Shown: positions 31,559 to 37,290 of the stretch, in pieces
How positions within the stretch are numbered: position 1 is the first letter of the stretch
How the letters are laid out: the number at the start of each line of letters is the position of its first letter
Assembly: GCF_010119545.1 (NCBI RefSeq)
Contig: NZ_JAAEAA010000031.1
Location: forward strand, 1-37,290
Reading direction: 5' to 3'
Length of the DNA stretch: 37,290 nucleotides
DNA from: Pontibacter fetidus
Lineage (GTDB): Bacteria; Bacteroidota; Bacteroidia; Cytophagales; Hymenobacteraceae
Notes under the pieces: model-generated
Told to the model about the DNA's origin: nothing
Seen by the model: the letters and a program-made list of their open reading frames with translations, nothing else
Databases searched by the model: none
Made by a program: the position numbers and the translations under genes

Positions 31559-34513
31559 ATGACAGACTATCGAAAGATAAATAACATTGTAGGCTGGGTC
31601 GTATTCTTTATCGCGACTATAGTTTATGTGCTAACGCTGGAGCCAACTGCCAGCTTCTGGGATGCCGGTGAGTTTATCGCCTGCTCTTACAAATTACTGG
31701 TGCCACACCCTCCGGGCGCGCCTTTTTACCTGCTGGTAGGCCGTATGTTCTCCATGATGGCCGGCGACCCATCGCAGGTGGCGTGGTGGGTTAACCTGCT
31801 TTCAGCGCTGTGTAGTTCTTTCACGGTGCTGTTCCTTTTCTGGACGATCACCATATTTGCTAAAAAACTCCTGATAAAAGAAGGCGAAGCCCCGACTACC
31901 GGTAACATAATGCTGGTAATGGGTGCCGGTGCTGTAGGTGCTTTGGCCTATACTTTTTCTGATTCTGCGTGGTTCTCGGCTGTAGAGGCTGAAGTTTATG
32001 CCATGTCGTCGTTCTTTACCGCTATCGTTTTTTGGGCTATGCTGCGCTGGGAAGCTAAAGTGGGCGAAGCACATTCTGATAAGTGGCTGGTACTGATCGC
32101 CTACCTGGTAGGTCTGTCTATCGGTGCTCACTTGCTTAACCTGGTAACTATACCTGCGCTTGCCTTTATTTATTACTATCGTTTATACAAACCAACGTTA
32201 ACAGGCGGCATCATTGCTTTTGCTATTAGTGCGGTTATAGTGGTGGCTATACTTTGGGGTGTTATACCTGGGCTGCCATCTATAGCAGGTAAAGTAGAGG
32301 TGTTTTTTGTGAACTCATTGGGCATGCCGTTTGGCTCTGGCCTTATTTTATTCGTGATACTGGTAGTAGCTGCTATTGCTTATGGTATCCGTTACTCCAT
32401 CAAACACAACAAGCGTGTGCTTAATACCGCGCTGCTAAGTTTGGTGTTTGTGCTGATCGGCTATTCTTCATACATGATCATTCCGATACGCTCATCTTAC
32501 GACCCAACTATAGATGAGAACGACCCGGATGATATTATGAGCGTGGTATCATACCTGAAGCGTGAGCAATACGGCGACAGACCGTTGCTTTACGGGCCAC
32601 AATACAATGCCCAGCCAATTGGCCAGGAAGAAGGCGAGATGCGCTATGTAAAAGGTAAAGACAAGTACCTGGAAGCAGGCCGTAAGATTGAACCTGTTTA
32701 CGATAGTAAAGACCTGACGCTGTTGCCACGTATTTACAGCGATGCGCCGCAGCATATAGATGAGTATAAAAAGTGGATAAACCTGCGCGAAGGCCAGATG
32801 CCGACATTTGGGCAAAACCTAAGCTTTATGTTTAACTACCAGCTGGGCCACATGTACTGGCGTTACTTTTTATGGAATTTTGTAGGCCGCGAAAGCGATG
32901 TGCAGAATGCCGGTGTGGTATGGTTTAGCGGCGATGAACCTGGCTTGCCAGAACAGGTAGCCAATAGCAAAGCCCGTAACAACTTTCTGGCACTGCCGCT
33001 TATCATAGGTATACTTGGCCTGATATGGCAGGTACGCAAAGATGAAAAGAATGCCTTTATAGTTGGTCTGCTGTTTATTTTTACCGGTCTGGCTATTGCT
33101 TTATACCTGAACCAGCCCCCAACCGAACCACGCGAACGTGACTATACATTTGCCGGCTCTTACTATGCTTTCAGTATCTGGATAGGGCTTGGTGTTATCG
33201 GGCTGGCTGGTTTGCTGGAAAAAGTGCTGCGCAGTGATAGCGCCCGTGCTGCCGTGGCAACTATAGTTTGCTTACTGGTACCGGGCATTATGGCTGCCGA
33301 AGGCTGGGACGACCACGATCGTTCGCAGCGCTATCAGTCCGTAGACTCAGCTAAAAACCTGCTGGATTCTGTTGCGCCAAATGGTATACTATTTACAAAT
33401 GGCGATAACGACACATTTCCGCTATGGTATGCCCAGGAAGTTGAAGGTTACCGTACCGATGTGCGTGTGGCTGTACTTAGCTACCTGAACACCGACTGGT
33501 ATGTAGAGCAAATGATGCGCCCATCCTACAAATCCGCACCGTGGCCATTAACTTTAGGTATCGAAAACTATAGACAAGGCACAAACGATTACCTGCCGTA
33601 CGACGAAAAGCCACAGGTAGCTGCCGGTATAGATTTAAAGCAGTTCATCGACCTTGTAAAGCAAAACCACCCGGCCCTGCAGGCAACGTATGGTGGCGGT
33701 ACTACCCTGATGACCTTCCCGACCAAAACCTTTGTTTTAAATGTGGATAAGGCGAAAGTAGACCAGATGAACTTTATACCTGCCGAGAAAGAAGGTGAGA
33801 TTGTTGACCAGATGAAGTGGGTGATAAACAAAGGCATGCTGGAGAAAAAACACCTGGTGATGCTAGACCTGCTGGCTACTAACAACTGGGAGCGTCCGGT
33901 ATACTTCTCTACAACCGTTAACACCGCCGACTTTATTGGCTTGTCAGAATACTTCCAACTGGATGGTTTGGCATACCGTGTAGTGCCTGTGAAAACCCAG
34001 GGCGGCGATATGCCAGGTTATCTTAACAAGGAGGTAATGTATAAAAACCTGATGAAGGAGTTCGAGTTCCGTAATTTTGATGATCCAAGCATTTTTTACG
34101 ACGAGAACTACTACCGCTTTACAGCGAATGCCCGTGATAAATTTGGTAAACTGGCTGCAGCTTACCTGGCTGACGGCAACAAAGCCCGCGCGAAAGAACT
34201 GGTTGACTACTGCTTTAAAGTAATGCCGCTGGAAACAGTACCTTACGACTACTATACGCCACAGTTCATCAGTATTTATGCTGGTTTAGGCGAAGAGCAA
34301 AAGGCGAAAGAATTGCTGGATGCCATGGCTAAAAAATCGACGGGCGCGCTTAATTATTACTTGGCAAAAGGAGCCTTGTTTGATATGGAAATACAGACAA
34401 ACCTGTTTGTGATGCAGCAACTGGTAATGGCCGCCCAGGAGCTAGGTATGAAAGAACGTGCCGCCGAGTTAGAGCAGCAATTTACGCAGTACCTGCAGGC
34501 CATGCGCCGTTAA
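31559..34513 (+). CDS. DUF2723 multi-spanning membrane protein (TMEM260-like glycosyltransferase family)
   Basis: 984 residues. The N-terminal half has about a dozen TM helices and the conserved segment ASFWDAGEFIACSYKL followed by VPHPPGAPFYLLVGR, with acidic residues in the first loop as in GT-C glycosyltransferases. The second half is soluble, with the conserved FTNGDNDTFPLWYAQEVEG, and helical repeats at the C-terminus (AKELVDYCFKVMPL, AKELLDAMAKKS). The eukaryotic relative TMEM260 is an O-mannosyltransferase; bacterial members are abundant in Bacteroidetes and mostly uncharacterised, so a role in surface-protein or lipid glycosylation is inference. Monocistronic, with a strong terminator. 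Confidence 0.9.
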   Translation: MTDYRKINNIVGWVVFFIATIVYVLTLEPTASFWDAGEFIACSYKLLVPHPPGAPFYLLVGRMFSMMAGDPSQVAWWVNLLSALCSSFTVLFLFWTITIFAKKLLIKEGEAPTTGNIMLVMGAGAVGALAYTFSDSAWFSAVEAEVYAMSSFFTAIVFWAMLRWEAKVGEAHSDKWLVLIAYLVGLSIGAHLLNLVTIPALAFIYYYRLYKPTLTGGIIAFAISAVIVVAILWGVIPGLPSIAGKVEVFFVNSLGMPFGSGLILFVILVVAAIAYGIRYSIKHNKRVLNTALLSLVFVLIGYSSYMIIPIRSSYDPTIDENDPDDIMSVVSYLKREQYGDRPLLYGPQYNAQPIGQEEGEMRYVKGKDKYLEAGRKIEPVYDSKDLTLLPRIYSDAPQHIDEYKKWINLREGQMPTFGQNLSFMFNYQLGHMYWRYFLWNFVGRESDVQNAGVVWFSGDEPGLPEQVANSKARNNFLALPLIIGILGLIWQVRKDEKNAFIVGLLFIFTGLAIALYLNQPPTEPRERDYTFAGSYYAFSIWIGLGVIGLAGLLEKVLRSDSARAAVATIVCLLVPGIMAAEGWDDHDRSQRYQSVDSAKNLLDSVAPNGILFTNGDNDTFPLWYAQEVEGYRTDVRVAVLSYLNTDWYVEQMMRPSYKSAPWPLTLGIENYRQGTNDYLPYDEKPQVAAGIDLKQFIDLVKQNHPALQATYGGGTTLMTFPTKTFVLNVDKAKVDQMNFIPAEKEGEIVDQMKWVINKGMLEKKHLVMLDLLATNNWERPVYFSTTVNTADFIGLSEYFQLDGLAYRVVPVKTQGGDMPGYLNKEVMYKNLMKEFEFRNFDDPSIFYDENYYRFTANARDKFGKLAAAYLADGNKARAKELVDYCFKVMPLETVPYDYYTPQFISIYAGLGEEQKAKELLDAMAKKSTGALNYYLAKGALFDMEIQTNLFVMQQLVMAAQELGMKERAAELEQQFTQYLQAMRR

Positions 34514-34535
34514 ACAAAAAGCAACATAATACAGT

Positions 34536-34577
34536 AAAAATAGGCCGGGCTGATACGTTAGCCCGGCCTATTTTTTT
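34536..34577 (+). terminator. Rho-independent terminator of the DUF2723 gene
   Basis: A perfect 16-bp stem, AAAAATAGGCCGGGCT (34536-34551) with AGCCCGGCCTATTTTT (34560-34575), loop GATACGTT, followed by further T residues. Confidence 0.95.
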
Positions 34578-34598
34578 ATACCTTTCAATGTATCAGGT

Positions 34599-35840
34599 AT
34601 GGCTCGTATAGCGGTTATTTATAGTTTACTTTTAGTAAGTATGGCCGCTTCGTGTGGGCGTGTACCGGAAACAGGTCAGCAAACTATAGCTACATCACCT
34701 AAACGGGACGCTGCTCCTGCCGACCGCGAAGTAACCATGCACTATACCTGGCGCGCCACCCCCGACAGCCTTCATCTTTACCTGCTTTTTTCTGATGTAA
34801 GCCGCCTCGCCGAATTGCAACGTACCGCTACCAGCTTATCTTACGTTGTGGCAGGTCAAAACAATACCGTGCTGCTGAAAGATACCGTACAGGTTGTAAA
34901 GCCCTCACAGCCCGGTGAGGAGGATGGAATTTTGCTTGACATCAGCATTCCGACAAGTGTGGTATCTGACGCAAATACGCTGCAGCTAAAACTGTGGCAA
35001 AAGTTTGCCGGCGAAGCTACCATGCACACTACCTTTAAACTTCAGCTTCAGGGCGCTATGCTGGATAAAACACAGGTTGTTTCCGGGGCTTCTTCTAAAA
35101 AGCCGCTTATCCGCAACTATAGCATTACTTCTGATACGTTGGTGCTGGATGGCATTGATACTACAAGCAGCATGCAGGTTTATTATTTTAATGCTCATTT
35201 TGCTCCGGCCCTGCCACCTATGTCTACCCGCAAAGAAGCTATAGCACCCACCCTTAAACCGCTCGATTCCTTAACTATAGTTGCTAACCAAGTTTTTGTG
35301 CTGGAAAAGGAGGGCTTGTACTTGTTATGGGCAGACAAGCCTTATGCCAGCGGGCTATTGGTTAAAAACTGGTATTACCCCAAAGTAACCATGGCCAAGG
35401 AAATGCTGGAGCCGCTTATCTACCTGACCACATCTACCGAACGCGAAAGATTATTACAGGCTAAAGAACCTAAAAAAGCAGTTGATGATTTCTGGTTAAG
35501 TGTGGCAGGGGAGAAGCACCTGGCGCGCGAACTGATTCGGACCTATTATGGCCGAGTAGAGCATGCTAATAAGCTTTATACGTCGCACAAACCTGGTTGG
35601 GCTACCGACCGTGGTATGATCTACCTGGTATACGGACCACCAAGCGACATCAGTAAAGTAGGTAATACAGAGACCTGGATTTACCGCGAATCGGAGATGC
35701 ACCCCTACACCAAGTTCGTTTTTACGAAAAAACGGAATAACTTTACCGAAAATCATTATGAGCTGATACGGCATCGTGAGTACGAAGAAAGCTGGTACAG
35801 CGCAGTTGCAAAATGGAGAGCAGGAATAACAGATATGTGA
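34599..35840 (+). CDS. GWxTD-domain lipoprotein
   Basis: 413 residues with a lipoprotein signal (LLLVSMAASC). The N-terminal part is beta-rich (YTWRATPDSLHLYLLFSDVS). The C-terminal domain carries the family motif GWATD (333-337) in GWATDRGMIYLVYGPPSDI, then TETWIYRE and FTKKRNNFTENHYELIRHREYEESW. The GWxTD family is widespread in Bacteroidetes and Acidobacteria, and its function is unknown. Its 3' end overlaps rlmB by 28 bp, which implies co-transcription and coupling; the pairing with rlmB is frequent in Bacteroidetes as I recall it. Confidence 0.9.
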   Translation: MARIAVIYSLLLVSMAASCGRVPETGQQTIATSPKRDAAPADREVTMHYTWRATPDSLHLYLLFSDVSRLAELQRTATSLSYVVAGQNNTVLLKDTVQVVKPSQPGEEDGILLDISIPTSVVSDANTLQLKLWQKFAGEATMHTTFKLQLQGAMLDKTQVVSGASSKKPLIRNYSITSDTLVLDGIDTTSSMQVYYFNAHFAPALPPMSTRKEAIAPTLKPLDSLTIVANQVFVLEKEGLYLLWADKPYASGLLVKNWYYPKVTMAKEMLEPLIYLTTSTERERLLQAKEPKKAVDDFWLSVAGEKHLARELIRTYYGRVEHANKLYTSHKPGWATDRGMIYLVYGPPSDISKVGNTETWIYRESEMHPYTKFVFTKKRNNFTENHYELIRHREYEESWYSAVAKWRAGITDM

Positions 35841-36628
35841 GCGGTGGCAGCTACGGCAGGCCAAGAGCTCCGAAAGAAGATAAATTGGAAATGATATTCG
35901 GCTCCCGCCCGATATTAGAAGCCATGCTGGCGGGCAAAGTACTGGAAAAGATATTTCTGCTGCGCGGCGCCAAAAGTACAACGACCGACGAGATTATATC
36001 CGAAGCCAAGAAACTGGATGTGCCTGTAGTTACCGTACCGGTTGAAAAGCTGAATAACCTGACCCGTAAAAATCACCAGGGAGCAGTTGCTTTCATTTCA
36101 CCGATCAGGTACATGCCTTTGGATGAAATCGTAACCTCACTGTTCGAGAAAGGCAAAGACCCGTTGTTGCTTATACTTGACCGCGTTACCGATGTACGTA
36201 ACTTTGGCTCTATTGCCCGAAATGCGGAATGTATGGGTGTGGATGCGATTGTGATACCAAGCCGTGGCGGTGCCCAGATAAATGCAGATGCCATGAAAAC
36301 ATCAGCAGGTGCGCTTAACCTGGTACCCGTGTGCCGCGAGCCAAACCTGAAGGAAACAATCGATTACCTGAAAGATTACGGTGTACAGATTGTAGCCTGT
36401 ACTGAAAAAACAGAAGATAACCTGACAGACGGTAAAGTAGAAATGGTTGGCCCGACTGCTATACTGATGGGTAGTGAAGAGGACGGCATCTCTCCGGAAT
36501 ACCTAAAGCGCGCCGATGCCAGAGTGCGTATCCCGCTAATGGGACAAATTAGTTCCCTTAATGTATCTGTGGCTACTGGTATCATTCTTTACGAAGCTAT
36601 GAGTCAGCGTTTGCGTGAGGCTAAATAG
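35813..36628 (+). CDS. rlmB: 23S rRNA (guanosine-2'-O-)-methyltransferase RlmB (SpoU/TrmH family)
   Basis: 271 residues. The N-terminal substrate-binding domain (IFGSRPILEAMLAGK, KNHQGAVAFI) is followed by the SPOUT fold with motif 1 LDRVTDVRNFGSIARNAE, motif 2 LMGSEEDGIS and motif 3 IPLMGQISSLNVSVATGI, which form the knot that binds S-adenosylmethionine. RlmB methylates G2251 of the 23S peptidyl-transferase loop in E. coli; related TrmH-family enzymes differ in target, so the exact nucleotide is inferred. The ATG lies within the end of the GWxTD gene. An Arg/Asn/Gly-rich N-terminal extension of about 25 residues precedes the domain. Confidence 0.93.
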   Translation: MESRNNRYVSGGSYGRPRAPKEDKLEMIFGSRPILEAMLAGKVLEKIFLLRGAKSTTTDEIISEAKKLDVPVVTVPVEKLNNLTRKNHQGAVAFISPIRYMPLDEIVTSLFEKGKDPLLLILDRVTDVRNFGSIARNAECMGVDAIVIPSRGGAQINADAMKTSAGALNLVPVCREPNLKETIDYLKDYGVQIVACTEKTEDNLTDGKVEMVGPTAILMGSEEDGISPEYLKRADARVRIPLMGQISSLNVSVATGIILYEAMSQRLREAK

Positions 36629-36650
36629 ATTTAAAGTGATATGCTATACT

Positions 36651-36684
36651 TCAGGCTGCTTTAAAAAAGCAGCCTGATTTGTTT
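36651..36684 (+). terminator. Rho-independent terminator of the GWxTD-rlmB operon
   Basis: TCAGGCTGCTTT (36651-36662) pairs perfectly with AAAGCAGCCTGA (36666-36677) around a three-base loop, followed by TTTGTTT. It starts 22 bp after the rlmB stop. Confidence 0.88.
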
Positions 36685-36835
36685 TATGCCTTATAGTTGC
36701 CGACCTAGTAGCGTGCGTAGCTCCTGCTAGCGTCTTTTTACAATTTTGTCATTTCGGCGCAAGGAGAAATCTGTTTAAGCTTATAGTTGCAGTCTATACT
36801 TCCTTTCTCCAAGCTATCCTTTCAAACAATCTGTA

Positions 36836-37150
36836 TTCCTGAAAGCTTTACTCACCTATAGTTCTATAGTTGGCTTTACTCCCTCACGGCCGGGAGGCCC
36901 CGGCTTCGGGCATCGCGCTGCTGCTTTCTTGCTATCCTCGTGCCTCGGATTGCCTATCGGCACCGCAACAAGTCAAAGGCGCTCAACCCAAAGACTGATA
37001 TCTTTCTGCTAAGTACCGCACTAACTATAGATTAAACCGATAAGCTTCGTCTGTTATCATGGCTGTAGTTCCGTAGGGACAGGTCGCGACCTGTCCTGTT
37101 CGTGGTTTGTAGCTATAAAGCTATACTTACAACTATAGTAGAAGTAGAAA
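36836..37150. repeat. inverted second copy of the composite repeat (palindrome and third module)
   Basis: Read on the minus strand this repeats 22089-22400 in the same order: the 20-bp palindrome (37077-37096 here), then CAGTCTTTGGGTTGAGCGCC (36997 downwards), then GGCCTCCCGGCCGTGAGGG (about 36900-36881) and AAAGCCAACTATA. Spacings agree within a few bases. Between 36685 and 36835 lies another short repeat-like text (TGTCATTTCGGCGCAAGGAG, 36747-36766) and no gene. Confidence 0.7.
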
Positions 37151-37290
37151 GTCCCCCTTTGAAGGCAGGGCCGTTAAGTTCTGCCGAGAACTATCCCTTT
37201 GAGGTGATTATAGGGGTGTTATTCAGGACCAAAAAGCCTATTGTTAGCCAGTTTTAAATTCACCCGCTAATACAAACACCCCTCTGCGCT
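37151..37290. mobile_element. inverted MITE-like element, truncated by the window edge
   Basis: Right arm (37151-37222), 54-bp core (37223-37276) and the first bases of the left arm of the element described at 21883-22088, in opposite orientation. The core differs from the first copy at about four positions. The rest lies outside the window. Confidence 0.7.

Larger units (their letters stand above)
5228..35282. repeat. iterated palindrome AACTATAGTT (ten perfect copies)
   Basis: Perfect decamers at 5228-5237, 9004-9013, 9391-9400, 10318-10327, 10738-10747, 14942-14951, 28556-28565, 28589-28598, 33259-33268 and 35273-35282. About 58 copies of the octamer CTATAGTT or its complement AACTATAG are spread over the window by hand count, plus dozens of AACTATA and AAGTATA half-sites. 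They occur in genes on both strands, in all frames (read as T-I-V, N-Y-S or L-Y) and in gaps and terminator loops. Confidence 0.85.

Noticed and set aside
36629..37290. A hidden small gene in the right-hand gap
   Set aside because: All frames are broken by stops and the text matches the repeat unit at 21.9-22.4 kb.

Overview
The window reads as ordinary chromosome from a member of the Bacteroidota, most likely Cytophagales/Hymenobacteraceae and Pontibacter-like. The evidence is two proteins with type IX secretion (T9SS) C-terminal sorting domains, the gliding/T9SS lipoprotein GldH, a PSP1/RicT protein just upstream of gldH, a GWxTD protein overlapping rlmB, a DUF2723 membrane protein, the gene order rsfS-ftsH-LUD-lpxH divergent from birA, and promoter matches to the Bacteroidetes TAnnTTTG -7 box. 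The genus is an inference. I see no phage, plasmid, CRISPR array, tRNA or rRNA.

Layout. 1-253: tail of a possible gene and one arm of a dispersed repeat. 254-3117 (-): outer-membrane barrel, OmpR-type regulator and histidine kinase in one tight operon. 3183-4094 (-): Ala/Lys/Thr-rich exported protein with a strong-looking promoter. 4338-6808 (-): lipoprotein, four REP-like hairpins, then a serine hydrolase-NUDIX pair. 7010-10936 (+): very large SF1 helicase. 10959-14049: MORN/TonB-like protein, propeller lipoprotein and NmrA-type dehydrogenase. 14133-16061 (-): a 642-residue Gly/Tyr/Ser/Gln protein that looks like a prion-like low-complexity domain, divergent from a cold-shock protein. 16678-20034 (-): endonuclease/exonuclease/phosphatase-fold protein, then the ricT-gldH pair. 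20227-21645 (+): polysaccharide flippase. 21646-22619: gene-free repeat mosaic. 22620-27752: Gdx/SugE, then the operon rsfS-ftsH-LUD-lpxH-propeller protein on the minus strand. 27802-28551 (+): birA. 28638-31246: two divergent T9SS cargo genes. 31559-36628 (+): DUF2723 protein, GWxTD protein and rlmB. 36629-37290: a second, inverted copy of the repeat mosaic.

Two non-genic signals stand out. First, the decamer palindrome AACTATAGTT and its half-sites occur across the whole window, inside genes in all frames and between genes. I counted ten perfect decamers and about 58 copies of the octamer CTATAGTT/AACTATAG by hand, where about one octamer would be expected by chance at even base composition. 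Second, a composite unit of about 500 bp (a MITE-like element with about 70-bp inverted arms and a 54-bp conserved core, then a 20-bp perfect palindrome, then a third conserved module) occurs at about 21.9-22.4 kb and again inverted at the right edge, bracketing about 14.5 kb of core genes. A further repeat arm lies at the left edge.

Genes that plausibly work together: GldH, the two sorting-domain proteins, the flippase and LpxH all serve the cell envelope and T9SS surface; FtsH, RsfS and RlmB serve ribosome and protein quality control; the cold-shock protein and the low-complexity protein share an upstream region and may be stress-related.
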